From NCBI GenBank assembly GCA_910585635.1, contig CAJUFE010000005.1:62001-126000 (forward strand): a stretch of DNA of 64,000 nt, given 5' to 3'. The DNA comes from an uncultured Lachnospiraceae bacterium. Lineage in GTDB: Bacteria; Bacillota; Clostridia; Lachnospirales; Lachnospiraceae. The notes beneath the pieces were generated by a model. That model was not told where the DNA came from. It made no database searches and saw nothing but the letters and a program-made list of their open reading frames with translations. Below, piece by piece: positions 32,087 to 40,598 of this stretch (its first letter is position 1; each line of letters begins with the position of its first letter). The translations under genes and the position numbers were made by a program.

Positions 32087-32707
32087 ATGAAAGAACAGAA
32101 CAAAAAGGAGATGATCCTGGATGCCATGCAGGAGCTGATGTCCACTGCCAGCACCCAGACCATCTCCGTCAGCGATATCGCCCAGAGGGCCGGGATAGGG
32201 AAGGGGAGTATCTATTACTATTTCTCCTCAAAAAATGATATCATCGAGGCCGTGATCGAGCGGTCCTATTCCAGGGTGCTGGATGAGGGGCAGGCTCTGG
32301 CCTGTTCAGACGGGATGAACGCACTGGAAAAGCTGGAGATCATCTACCAGGCCTGTCAGGAGGCCTCCCTGGAGTTAAAGCGCAAGGAGGCGCTGGATAC
32401 CTTCAGCCAACAGCAGCAGAGCGCCCTGATCCATCAAAAATGTACGGGGATGATCATCACCAGGCTGGGGCCGATCCTGACCGATATCCTGCGCCAGGGG
32501 GAACTGGAAGGCACGATCCGGTGCAGCTACACCAAAGAGGCCGCCAGGATCATCCTGACCACACTGACCGTCACGATCGATAATGTCCTGGCGCCTTTAG
32601 ACCCGCAGGAGATCCGGCAGATCATGGCCGCGTTCGCCGTGATGCTGGAAAAAAGCCTGGGCCTTTCGACCAACAGCCTGGATTTTCTCGTGGAAAAGGT
32701 CCTGTGA
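32087..32707 (+). CDS. TetR-family transcriptional regulator
   Basis: This 206-residue protein has an N-terminal HTH (about 8-52; TISVSDIAQRAGIGKGSIYYYFSS) typical of TetR repressors and a helical C-terminal ligand-binding domain. AAAAGAGGATC precedes ATG 32087. It is divergent from the SCP2 gene across a 230-base region that contains the palindrome at 31892. It probably represses that gene and itself until a hydrophobic ligand binds. Confidence 0.92.
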   Translation: MKEQNKKEMILDAMQELMSTASTQTISVSDIAQRAGIGKGSIYYYFSSKNDIIEAVIERSYSRVLDEGQALACSDGMNALEKLEIIYQACQEASLELKRKEALDTFSQQQQSALIHQKCTGMIITRLGPILTDILRQGELEGTIRCSYTKEAARIILTTLTVTIDNVLAPLDPQEIRQIMAAFAVMLEKSLGLSTNSLDFLVEKVL

Positions 32708-32778
32708 GGACCGATGGCCTTTCGTGAGACGGATCTGGACAATGTGGCGTTCCCGGCTGGCATGGTCTGTGACCGGGG

Positions 32779-32905
32779 TCAGTCGTGAATGGGCCATGTC
32801 AGTCGTGAATGGGCCATGTCAGTCGTGAATGGGCCATGTCAGTCGGGGACAGGCCATGTCAGTCGTGAACAAGCCATGGCAGCCAGGAACAGACCTTGTC
32901 AGCCG
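32779..32905. repeat. 20-bp tandem repeat array
   Basis: About six units of the 20-mer TCAGTCGTGAATGGGCCATG run from 32779 to 32905. The first three are perfect, and the later ones drift progressively (TCAGTCGGGGACAGGCCATG, TCAGTCGTGAACAAGCCATG and so on). The unit length is not a multiple of three and no frame is conserved, so it is non-coding. It ends within the last codons of aroA on the opposite strand. Confidence 0.9.
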
Positions 32906-34215
32906 GTCAGCCGTGCCAGATCCTTGTAAAAGTCTGGATAAGAGATATCCACACACTGCGATCCTAATATCGTCGTCCCGCCCTCTGCGCACAAGCTGGC
33001 CACAGCGAAGGTCATGGCGATCCGATGGTCCAGCTTACTGTCGATGACGGCTCCATGGAGAGGCTTGCCGCCCCGGATGATCATGCCGTCCTCTGTCTCG
33101 GTCACATCTGCCCCCATAGCCTTTAAATTCTGTACCATGACCCCGATCCGGTCCGACTCCTTGACCTTCAGCTCGGCGGCATCCCGGATGATGGTCTCCC
33201 CTTCGGCAAAGCAGGCCATAGCCGCCAGCATGGGGAGCTCGTCGATCAGGGTGGGGATGATGGACCCGCCGATCTGGGTGCCGTGTAGACTGCTGTGGCG
33301 GACCAGGAGGTCGGCCGTAGGCTCGCCGGAAGCCCCGCTCTCATTGAGCAGGGTGATATGGCCGCCCATAGCACGGCATACCGTTAAGATCCCCGCTCGT
33401 GTAGGATTGATCCCCACATTTTTGATCAGGATCTCAGAGCCCGGTACGATCAGCCCGGCAGCGATGAAAAAGGCGGCGGAAGAGATGTCGCCGGGTACAT
33501 GGACCGGGCAGCCGTAGAGCTCACGAGCGGGCCGGATGACGGCCGTGGCGGCCGTATTGCTGACAGCCGGTCTGCAGCCGGATGGACCGATCTCGCTGCG
33601 CACATCCGCGCCGAAATGCGCCAGCATCCGTTCTGTGTGGTCGCGGGAGAGGGAGTCCTCGGTCACCCGGGTCTCCCCGTTCGCGTACAGTCCGGCCAGC
33701 AGGATGGCGGATTTGACCTGGGCAGAGGGTACAGGAGAGTGGTAGTCGATCCCGTGCAACGGCCGGCCGCAGATCCTCAGGGGAGCGCAGCCGTTCCCCT
33801 GGACGCTCTGGATATCGGCGCCCATCTGGGCCAGGGGCTCCATGATCCGTCCCATGGGACGCTTCTGGATGGAGGCGTCGCCGGTCAGGGTCACGGAAAA
33901 GTCCTGGGCGGCCAGGATGCCGGAGATCAGCCGGGTGGTGGTCCCGCTGTTGCCGCAGTCTAAGGTCTCCTTTGGCGCCTGCAGTCCATGGAGGCCATTC
34001 CCGTGGACTAAGATCCTATCCCCCGCCTCTTCGATCCGGACCCCCATGCTGCGGAAGCAGCCGATCGTGGAGAGACAGTCCGCTCCTTTAAGGAAGCCGG
34101 TGATCTCCGTGGTGCCTTTAGCGATGGAGCCGAACATGATGCTCCGATGGGAGATGGATTTATCTCCCGGTATGACGATCTCCCCTCTTAGGGGAGCACG
34201 TTTACAATGATCCAT
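32899..34215 (-). CDS. aroA: 3-phosphoshikimate 1-carboxyvinyltransferase (EPSP synthase)
   Basis: This 438-residue enzyme of the shikimate pathway condenses shikimate-3-phosphate with PEP to EPSP. Recognisable motifs are IPGDKSISHRS near the N-terminus, the NSGTTTRL loop, and DELPMLA and KESDRI in the C-terminal lobe. The length is standard. ATG 34215 follows AGCAGG; a GTG at 34236 would overlap the tyrA stop and lacks a site. It is the last gene of the aroF-tyrA-aroA operon. The final codons abut the 20-bp repeat array. Confidence 0.95.
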   Translation of the reverse strand: MDHCKRAPLRGEIVIPGDKSISHRSIMFGSIAKGTTEITGFLKGADCLSTIGCFRSMGVRIEEAGDRILVHGNGLHGLQAPKETLDCGNSGTTTRLISGILAAQDFSVTLTGDASIQKRPMGRIMEPLAQMGADIQSVQGNGCAPLRICGRPLHGIDYHSPVPSAQVKSAILLAGLYANGETRVTEDSLSRDHTERMLAHFGADVRSEIGPSGCRPAVSNTAATAVIRPARELYGCPVHVPGDISSAAFFIAAGLIVPGSEILIKNVGINPTRAGILTVCRAMGGHITLLNESGASGEPTADLLVRHSSLHGTQIGGSIIPTLIDELPMLAAMACFAEGETIIRDAAELKVKESDRIGVMVQNLKAMGADVTETEDGMIIRGGKPLHGAVIDSKLDHRIAMTFAVASLCAEGGTTILGSQCVDISYPDFYKDLARLTG

Positions 34216-34232
34216 AGCCAACCTGCTTTCTT

Positions 34233-35339
34233 TCACGATAAAAGTCCATAATGATAGCGGTCTAACTGCGCCCAGGCCGCCTTCATGGCATCCTGCTCAT
34301 AAAACGTGATCCGCAGCGCGCCTTCCCCTTGTTCCCGATTATTATTGATCCCGATGTTCTTGATATTGATCCCCTTCGCTGCCAGGATGACCGAGATCGT
34401 GGAGATCGCCCCAGGCTCATCGACGATATCCACCGAGAAGGAATAGTCCGGCGTGATGGGGCCTTTGGCACGGTCGGAGATGGAGTCCCGGTACGTGCTG
34501 GCGGTGGCGAAAAAGGTATGGAGCGAAGGCTGGTCGGCCTGCTCCACCTGCTCAAGGATCTGGGTCAGGGAGTGGATATAGCACTTTAGGATCTGGGCGA
34601 TCGGCTCCCGGTTGGTGATGCAGATCTGCTCCCACATCTCCGGAGAGGCGGAGGCGATCCTGGTGATATCCTTAAACCCGCCCGCGGCCACCTGCTTCAT
34701 GACCTGCTCCTTGTTATCGTGGTCCTTGACCAGGTTCACCAGGCTGGAGGCGATGATATGGGGCAGATGGCTGATCGCGGCCACCACCTGATCGTGCTCC
34801 CGATAGTCTAAGACCAGAGGGATCGCGCCGATGGCCCGGGCGATAGCGGTCAGCCGTCCGCACAGGGGACCGGCTGACCCGGAAGCCGTACCCGTGGCGG
34901 GGGTGATGATATAAAAGGCATTTTCCAGCAGATGATCGGTAGAGTTCTCGTAGCCGGTCTTTTCCGAACCGGCCATGGGATGGCCGCCTACAAAGCAGTC
35001 CTCCAGTCCCAGGCGGGCGATCTCCTGATGGATGCTGGTCTTTGTGCTCCCTACATCGGTGATCAGCGCCCCCTCCTTCAGATAGGGCTTGATGGCGGAA
35101 AGGTACCGGGCATTATATTGGACAGGTGTGCATAAGAAGATCGCATCACATTCCCGTAAGGGTTCCCCGATCCCATCTAAGATCACATCCACGATCCCTT
35201 CCGCCTTCGCCTGCTCCAGCTTAGAGCGGGTCCGCATATAGGCCATGATCTTGATCGTGGGGCAGGAGCGCTTGAGCCCCCGGGCGATCGAGCCGCCGAT
35301 GAGCCCAAGACCGATAAAAGCGATAGTCTGTTCTGTCAT
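34233..35339 (-). CDS. tyrA: Prephenate dehydrogenase with C-terminal ACT domain
   Basis: This 368-residue protein oxidatively decarboxylates prephenate to 4-hydroxyphenylpyruvate for tyrosine synthesis. The Rossmann domain starts with IAFIGLGLIGGSIARGLK. The catalytic region has TDVGSTK, GGHPMAGSEKTGYE and SHLPH with the conserved His. The C-terminal ~75 residues form an ACT domain (SVDIVDEPGAISTISV), usually a tyrosine-sensing allosteric module. AAGGAGGATACC gives ATG 35339. It lies between aroF and aroA, and a hairpin element sits in the leader region upstream. Confidence 0.95.
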   Translation of the reverse strand: MTEQTIAFIGLGLIGGSIARGLKRSCPTIKIMAYMRTRSKLEQAKAEGIVDVILDGIGEPLRECDAIFLCTPVQYNARYLSAIKPYLKEGALITDVGSTKTSIHQEIARLGLEDCFVGGHPMAGSEKTGYENSTDHLLENAFYIITPATGTASGSAGPLCGRLTAIARAIGAIPLVLDYREHDQVVAAISHLPHIIASSLVNLVKDHDNKEQVMKQVAAGGFKDITRIASASPEMWEQICITNREPIAQILKCYIHSLTQILEQVEQADQPSLHTFFATASTYRDSISDRAKGPITPDYSFSVDIVDEPGAISTISVILAAKGINIKNIGINNNREQGEGALRITFYEQDAMKAAWAQLDRYHYGLLS

Positions 35340-35390
35340 GGTATCCTCCTTACCATATGCATGGCCGATGGCCGTCCAAGAGTTGAAAGC

Positions 35391-35521
35391 TCCGAGAGAT
35401 GCACACAAAATGCCAAGAGCGGGCATTTAGGTGCTGTACGGTCAGCGCAGTAAGTGCCCTCGCTTTGCTGGGGCAGACCCTGCGCAGACCTACCGTAAGG
35501 ATCCGGTACTTTCATAGTAAA
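35391..35521. repeat. Dispersed intergenic hairpin element, copy 2 (between aroF and tyrA)
   Basis: ATGCACACAAAATGCC...GGGCATTT forms hairpin 1. GGTCAGCGCAG...TGCCC...GGGCAGACCCTGCGCAGACC forms a compound hairpin 2, followed by TACCGTAAGGATCCGGTACT and TTTCATAGTAAA. It is colinear with copy 1 at 4052-4172 but has an extra inner arm of about 30 bases in hairpin 2. It lies in the aroF-tyrA intergenic region and would be part of that transcript. Confidence 0.8.
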
Positions 35522-35537
35522 GGGTCATACCGATGGA

Positions 35538-36548
35538 TCAGCGACGCCCGGCCAGCTCCACATAGGGCTTTAAGTCTGCCATCAGCTTAGCGAACTGGTC
35601 AAAGGTCAGGGACTGGGGGCCGTCAGAGGAAGCACATTCCGGGCAGGGATGGACTTCGATCATCAGCCCGTCGGCGCCCACGGCCGCGGCGGCTTTGGCA
35701 AGAGGTTCCACATAAGCCCGGACGCCGGTGGCATGGCTGGGATCCACGATGATGGGCAGATGGCTCTTGGAGCGGATCACCGGGACCGCGCTGATATCCA
35801 AGGTGTTCCGGGTGGCGGTCTCGTAGGTGCGGATGCCCCGCTCACAGAGCACGATATGCTCATTGCCCTCGGAGATGATATATTCGGCGGCGTTCAGCCA
35901 TTCGTCCACTGTGGCGGCCAGGCCTCTTTTCAGCATCACCGGGAGGCCGGAGCGGCCCACCTCTTTTAACAGCTCAAAATTCTGCATGTTGCGGGCGCCG
36001 ATCTGGAGCATGTCCACATATCTCGCCGCCATGTCCAGTGCCCGGAGGCTGGTGACCTCGCAGATGGTGGCCAGCCCGGTGGTCCGTCCGGCCTCCTCCA
36101 TATACTGTAAGCCTTCCTCCTCTAAGCCCTGGAAGGAGTAGGGGGAGGTCCTGGGCTTGAAGGCCCCGCCTCTAAGGACTGTGGCTCCTGCCTTCTTGAC
36201 CTCCTCCGCACAGGAGAGGAGCTGATCGTGGCTCTCGATCGCGCAGGGTCCGGCCATGACGGTGAAGGTATCCGGCCCGATCTGGGTATCCTTTACCGTG
36301 ACCGTAGAATCCTCAGGATGGAATTTCTTGTTGACCAGCTTGTAGGACTCTGTGACCTGGACGATCTTGTCCACGCCCTCAGAGATCTCGATGTTGCTCC
36401 GATGGAGCTTCGACTTATCACCCACCACCCCGATGATGGTGACCTCGTCACCCTTAGACAGATGGACCTGCAGCCCGGCAGCCTCCACCTGTTTTGTCAC
36501 TTTATCGATCGCCCGCTGGGACGCGTTAGGACGCATGATGATGATCAT
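35538..36548 (-). CDS. aroF: 3-deoxy-7-phosphoheptulonate synthase (DAHP synthase, AroAI-beta type)
   Basis: This 336-residue enzyme catalyses the first step of the shikimate pathway, PEP plus erythrose-4-phosphate to DAHP. An N-terminal ferredoxin-like regulatory domain (about 1-70; [11 protein letters not shown]...) is followed by the catalytic barrel with [31 protein letters not shown] and IVDPSHATG. The N-terminal domain typically gives feedback control. GGAGGAAACACT precedes ATG 36548. It is the first gene of the aro operon, with its promoter at 36633-36661. Confidence 0.95.
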   Translation of the reverse strand: MIIIMRPNASQRAIDKVTKQVEAAGLQVHLSKGDEVTIIGVVGDKSKLHRSNIEISEGVDKIVQVTESYKLVNKKFHPEDSTVTVKDTQIGPDTFTVMAGPCAIESHDQLLSCAEEVKKAGATVLRGGAFKPRTSPYSFQGLEEEGLQYMEEAGRTTGLATICEVTSLRALDMAARYVDMLQIGARNMQNFELLKEVGRSGLPVMLKRGLAATVDEWLNAAEYIISEGNEHIVLCERGIRTYETATRNTLDISAVPVIRSKSHLPIIVDPSHATGVRAYVEPLAKAAAAVGADGLMIEVHPCPECASSDGPQSLTFDQFAKLMADLKPYVELAGRR

Positions 36549-36632
36549 AGTGTTTCCTCCAATCTTTATGCTGCTATCGATAGCTCGCGCATTTTTATCC
36601 TGAACTTGTCTGCCATAGCTGGAGACCTATCC

Positions 36633-36661
36633 ATTTTAGTCCAGATAGGCGGGAATGTCAA
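36633..36661 (-). promoter_or_regulatory. Promoter of the aroF-tyrA-aroA operon
   Basis: On the minus strand, TTGACA (36661-36656) and TAAAAT (36638-36633) are separated by 17 bases. It leaves an ~85-base leader upstream of aroF. No obvious T-box or attenuator is visible in that leader. Confidence 0.75.
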
Positions 36662-36765
36662 CGCTTTTACACATTAAAATTTTGCGCTTTAAATCGCGAA
36701 AATATCGATGGATATCCAAAGGCCGCGATATCGAAAAACAATCTGTAAGTTTTATGCAAATACGC

Positions 36766-36794
36766 TTGTAAAATCCTATCTTTTTTAGTACAAT
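36766..36794 (+). promoter_or_regulatory. Promoter of the EF-G-like gene
   Basis: TTGTAA (36766-36771) and TACAAT (36789-36794) with a 17-base spacer lie ~95 bases upstream of ATG 36891. It is divergent from the aroF promoter; the two start about 130 bases apart. Confidence 0.7.
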
Positions 36795-36890
36795 ATCCTC
36801 ATGGGCTATAGAGAAGGAAGCTCCGCCCTCAGGGCTAAGCTGATCATTTGTGCCTGGGATGACAAAATCGATAGTACAGGAGGAATGTTT

Positions 36891-38984
36891 ATGAACGTTT
36901 ATAAGACCAGCCAGATCCGCAACGTCGTATTGCTGGGACACGGCGGCGCAGGGAAGACAACAGTGGCAGAAGCGATGGCATTGATCACGGGGATCACCAA
37001 GCGGATGGGCAAGGTGACCGACGGCAATACGATCAGCGATTACGATAAGGAAGAGATCAAGCGCCAGTTCTCCATCTCCACCTCCCTTATCCCGCTGGAA
37101 TATACCGGCGAGAACGGGCCGATCAAGATCAACCTGCTCGATACTCCTGGCTTCTTCGATTTCGTGGGCGAGGTAGAGGAAGCGATCAGCGTGGCGGACG
37201 CCGCGATCATCGTGGTGAACTGCAAGGCCGGTATCGAGGTGGGGACGGAGAAGGCCTGGGAGCTGTGCGAGAAGTATAACCTTCCCCGCCTGATCTTCGT
37301 GACCAACATGGACGACGACCATGCCAGCTACCGTGAGCTGGTGCTGAAGCTGGAGACCCGCTTCGGACGGAAGATCGCGCCCTTCCAGCTGCCGATCCGT
37401 GAGAATGAGAAGTTCGTGGGCTTTGTGAACGTTGTGAAGATGGCCGGCCGCCGTTTCACCAACTTAAGTGACTATGAAGAGTGTGAGATCCCGGATTACG
37501 TGCAGAAGAACTTAGGGATCGCCAGAGAAGCGCTGATGGAAGCGGTAGCAGAGACCAGCGAAGAATATATGGAGCGCTATTTCTCCGGTGAAGAGTTCAC
37601 CCAGGAGGAGATCTCCGGCGCCCTGAGGACCTTCGTGATCGACGGTTCCATCGTCCCGGTCATGATGGGTTCCGGGATCAACTGCCAGGGCTTCAGGGTC
37701 CTCTTACAGGCGATCGACCGCTATTTCCCGTCACCGGACCGCTATGAGTGCGTGGGCGTGGACGTATCCACCGGTGAGCGTTTTACCGCGAAGTATAATG
37801 ATGACGTATCCTTATCCGCCAAGGTGTTCAAGACCATCGCGGATCCCTTCATCGGCAAGTATTCCCTGATGAAGATCTGCACCGGCACCTTAAAGCCGGA
37901 TTCCGTCATCTATAATGTAAATAAAGAGACTGAGGAGAAGGTGGGCAAGATCTACCTGCTCCGGGGCAAGGACCAGATCGAGGTGTCGGAGCTTAAGGCC
38001 GGCGATATCGGCGCAGTGGCGAAGCTGAACGTGACCCAGACCGGCGACACCATCGCGGTCCGCACCGCTCCGATCGTCTACCATAAGCCGGAGATCTCCA
38101 CACCCTACACCTACATGGCCTACAAGGCTGTAAATAAGGGCGACGACGATAAGATCTCCTCCGCATTAGCGAAGCTGATGGAAGAGGACCACACCTTAAA
38201 GGTGGTCAACGACGCGGAGAACCGCCAGGCCCTCCTGTACGGGATCGGCGACCAGCAGCTGGACGTGGTAGTGAGCAAGCTGCAGAGCCGCTATAAAGTG
38301 GATATCACCCTAGAAAAGCCGAAATTCGCTTTCCGGGAGACCTTAAAGAAGAAGGTCAAGGTCCAGGGCAAGCATAAGAAGCAGTCCGGCGGACACGGCC
38401 AGTACGGCGATGTCATCATGGAATTTGAGCCCTCCGGCGATCTGGAGACCCCCTATATCTTCGAGGAGCACGTGTTCGGCGGCTCCGTGCCGAAGAACTA
38501 CTTCCCGGCGGTGGAAAAGGGCCTTCAGGACTGTGTGGTGAAGGGACCCCTGGCCGGCTATCCGGTGGTGGGCTTAAAGGCTACCCTGTTAGACGGCTCC
38601 TACCATCCGGTGGATTCCTCCGAGATGGCCTTTAAGATGGCCACCATCCTGGCCTTTAAGAAGGGCTTTATGGATGCGGGCCCTGTGCTCTTAGAGCCGA
38701 TCGCGTCCCTGAAGGTGACCGTGCCGGATAAGTTCACCGGCGATGTCATGGGCGACTTGAACCGCAGGAGAGGCCGCGTGCTGGGCATGAATTCCGATCA
38801 TCACGGCAAGCAGATCATCGAGGCGGATATCCCCATGTCCGAGCTGTTCGGCTATAATACGGACCTTCGTTCCATGACCGGCGGCATCGGCATCTATGAA
38901 TATGAGTTTGCCCGTTATGAGCAGGCGCCTGGCGATGTACAAAAGAAGGAAGTGGAAGCCAGGGCGGCTGGGGATGATGAATAA
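36891..38984 (+). CDS. Elongation factor G-like GTPase (EF-G2 type)
   Basis: This encodes about 697 residues. The GTPase domain begins RNVVLLGHGGAGKTT (P loop at 16-24), with DTPGFFDF (switch II) and TNMDD (in place of the NKMD typical of EF-G). Domains II-V follow in the standard order, with GGHGQYGDV and RRRGRVLG. The divergence (TNMDD in place of NKMD, and no rpsL/rpsG/tuf neighbours) places it with the EF-G-like paralogues and not the main translocase. Such proteins may act in ribosome recycling or stress. AGGAGG at 36878-36883 favours ATG 36891; ATG 36885 is too close. Confidence 0.9.
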   Translation: MNVYKTSQIRNVVLLGHGGAGKTTVAEAMALITGITKRMGKVTDGNTISDYDKEEIKRQFSISTSLIPLEYTGENGPIKINLLDTPGFFDFVGEVEEAISVADAAIIVVNCKAGIEVGTEKAWELCEKYNLPRLIFVTNMDDDHASYRELVLKLETRFGRKIAPFQLPIRENEKFVGFVNVVKMAGRRFTNLSDYEECEIPDYVQKNLGIAREALMEAVAETSEEYMERYFSGEEFTQEEISGALRTFVIDGSIVPVMMGSGINCQGFRVLLQAIDRYFPSPDRYECVGVDVSTGERFTAKYNDDVSLSAKVFKTIADPFIGKYSLMKICTGTLKPDSVIYNVNKETEEKVGKIYLLRGKDQIEVSELKAGDIGAVAKLNVTQTGDTIAVRTAPIVYHKPEISTPYTYMAYKAVNKGDDDKISSALAKLMEEDHTLKVVNDAENRQALLYGIGDQQLDVVVSKLQSRYKVDITLEKPKFAFRETLKKKVKVQGKHKKQSGGHGQYGDVIMEFEPSGDLETPYIFEEHVFGGSVPKNYFPAVEKGLQDCVVKGPLAGYPVVGLKATLLDGSYHPVDSSEMAFKMATILAFKKGFMDAGPVLLEPIASLKVTVPDKFTGDVMGDLNRRRGRVLGMNSDHHGKQIIEADIPMSELFGYNTDLRSMTGGIGIYEYEFARYEQAPGDVQKKEVEARAAGDDE

Positions 38985-39040
38985 GACAGGATGATAGAAA
39001 AGTAAGGGACATAAGAGTAAGAGATATGAGACTAAGAGAA

Positions 39041-39070
39041 GGGGCTGCCGAGAGATCGGCAGCCCCTTTA
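39041..39070 (+). terminator. Intrinsic terminator after the EF-G-like gene
   Basis: GGGGCTGCCG (39041-39050) and CGGCAGCCCC (39057-39066) form a perfect 10-base-pair stem with a 6-base loop, followed by TTT. Confidence 0.85.
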
Positions 39071-39156
39071 AAGTATCCTGGATGAAGGTCTTTCCATACT
39101 GCTCGATCTGGAAAGGTCCCTGTCATATCGATCGCCAGATAGGCATCTTCTGTCCT

Positions 39157-39519
39157 CTAGACAGCTTTATCTTTTGAGCTGGAAAGGGATGATCTTTCCT
39201 TTTTCCTATTATTGCATCTGATAAATAACTTCCCTTGTTCGATATAAAGCTCCTGCTGCTCTGCAGTGAGGGAGTGGAAGATCTGTAAGATCTTTTGATC
39301 CAGATAAGGATCCCCCTCTTTTGTATGATGATTTAATAGAAAGTCTGTTGATACATGGAAATAGTCCGCAAATTTCTTGAGCGTCTCAAAATCGGGTTCC
39401 CGATTATTGCGGACATAATTCCCCACAGCACTGGCGGAGATATTTAAGTCCTCCGCCAGCTGTTTCTGGCTGAGCTCTCGCTCTTCTAATAATTCTCGTA
39501 GGATCTCTCCAAATTTCAA
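39157..39519 (-). CDS. XRE-family regulator at the edge of the polysaccharide locus
   Basis: This 120-residue protein has an N-terminal HTH (about 3-60: LSQKQLAEDLNISASAVGNYVRNNRE) and a charged C-terminal tail ending SSLSSSKDKAV. The start codon is TTG (39519-39517) with a weak site. It is divergent from the integrase-like gene at 39726, and an AATT-rich palindrome overlaps the promoter of that gene (39638-39654). It probably controls the polysaccharide operon; this is inference from position. Confidence 0.85.
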   Translation of the reverse strand: MKFGEILRELLEERELSQKQLAEDLNISASAVGNYVRNNREPDFETLKKFADYFHVSTDFLLNHHTKEGDPYLDQKILQIFHSLTAEQQELYIEQGKLFIRCNNRKKERSSLSSSKDKAV

Positions 39520-39637
39520 ATGATCACATCCATTCTGTCAGATCTGTCAGATAATAATGGGTTATATAGGGAAATTGGACCGTTACATATGTTCATGATA
39601 AGGGGGATCAGTGGTAAAAAAATAAAAAACCACAAAA

Positions 39638-39670
39638 TGAATTGACAAAATTCAAAACGAATGTTATTAT
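39638..39670 (+). promoter_or_regulatory. Promoter of the integrase-like/polysaccharide unit with overlapping palindrome
   Basis: TTGACA (39642-39647) and TATTAT (39665-39670) are separated by 17 bases. The -35 lies inside the inverted repeat TGAATT-GACAA-AATTCA (39638-39654), a good operator candidate for the divergent XRE protein. Confidence 0.75.
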
Positions 39671-39725
39671 TTGAAGATAGTATCGATATGGCAGTTGGCA
39701 GGACGATGCTGTCGCAGGTGCAAAA

Positions 39726-40598
39726 GTGAAAGAGGTGAGCAAGATAGAACATCCAAATGATCAACTTAACAAAAACGAGAAGGATCTTTCGAATGCTCAG
39801 ATAGAGGATTTCATCAGCACCCAAAAGGTGGTCAAAAAGCTGGATGAAAGGACTGTGAAAGCCTATGGTCTGGACCTGAAGCATCTGTATCTATGGCTTT
39901 CTGATCAGGGAAAAGACACCCCAGATGAGAAGGCGATAGAAGAGTATCTGGACTATCTGGTACAGGAAAAGAAGTTAAAACCATCTACAGTGACAAGGAA
40001 ATACAGAGTATTTCGCTGCTATCTGGGATACCTATCCAAACAGGGGATGATGGAAGAGCACCGCGCGCCTGTGCTACCAGACTTTGGAGATCAGGAAGAA
40101 AAGATAGGGAGCACTCTGTCAAAGGCGGAGATCGATGCTTTCCTTAAGGCGTTAAATAGAGAATACAACGACCTGGACAGTGATTTCCGTAAGCTGATCT
40201 GCCTGCGGGATACGGTCATGATGGAGTTATTATTTTATCATCAGATCGAGATCAGCGAGCTGCTCCGGCTGGAACTGTCGGACTATGATCGAAGGACAGG
40301 CATTTTGACTGTCCGGAAAAAACGAGGTAAGAGCGACAGCATCTTCCTATTTTCAAAGGGATTGCGAGCACAGATGGAGGATCTGCTGGATGAGCATGAT
40401 CGTTTTGAACAGAGCAATGCCTACCATGATCGGATGTTTTTGTCAAAACTAGGGAAGCCCTTATCGATGAAGATGGTGATCAATATTTTTGAGAAATACA
40501 GAGTGAAGGCAGGGATCGCAAAAGAGTTCACTCCGAAAGATCTGAAAAACAGTATGGGACAGTACGGAGCGGAGCTAGTCATGGAGCAGTGTGGATGA
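39726..40598 (+). CDS. Tyrosine-recombinase-like protein lacking catalytic residues
   Basis: This 290-residue protein has an N-terminal SAM-like core-binding domain (about 25-105) and a catalytic-domain-like region (about 125-290). Every catalytic position fails. The first Arg of the TGLRxSEL motif is Glu (HQIEISEL), the HxLRH box reads KDLKN, and the protein ends before the final GH and Tyr. The length is short by about 40-50 residues. It should bind DNA but not recombine it. It is directly coupled (ATGA overlap) to the first glycosyltransferase gene and faces an XRE gene, so it is more likely a regulator of the polysaccharide locus than an active mobile-element enzyme. The start is GTG 39726; GTG 39735 is possible. 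Confidence 0.75.
   Translation: MKEVSKIEHPNDQLNKNEKDLSNAQIEDFISTQKVVKKLDERTVKAYGLDLKHLYLWLSDQGKDTPDEKAIEEYLDYLVQEKKLKPSTVTRKYRVFRCYLGYLSKQGMMEEHRAPVLPDFGDQEEKIGSTLSKAEIDAFLKALNREYNDLDSDFRKLICLRDTVMMELLFYHQIEISELLRLELSDYDRRTGILTVRKKRGKSDSIFLFSKGLRAQMEDLLDEHDRFEQSNAYHDRMFLSKLGKPLSMKMVINIFEKYRVKAGIAKEFTPKDLKNSMGQYGAELVMEQCG

Noticed and set aside
32779..32905. CRISPR array from 20-bp repeats
   Set aside because: The units are tandem, with no unique spacers between them.
35397..35590. Small plus-strand frame across the aroF-tyrA gap
   Set aside because: It consists of the repeat element and the antisense of aroF; there is no ribosome site.
36549..36632. T-box or tryptophan/tyrosine attenuator upstream of aroF
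   Set aside because: The ~85-base leader is too short for a T-box, and no leader peptide or terminator/antiterminator pair is visible.
36636..37322. 228-codon minus-strand frame overlapping the EF-G-like gene
   Set aside because: It is antisense to the conserved GTPase domain and runs through the aroF promoter region.
39516..39884. Minus-strand hydrophobic frame over the integrase promoter
   Set aside because: It overlaps a consensus promoter and the integrase-like gene; hydrophobicity reflects AT-rich sequence.
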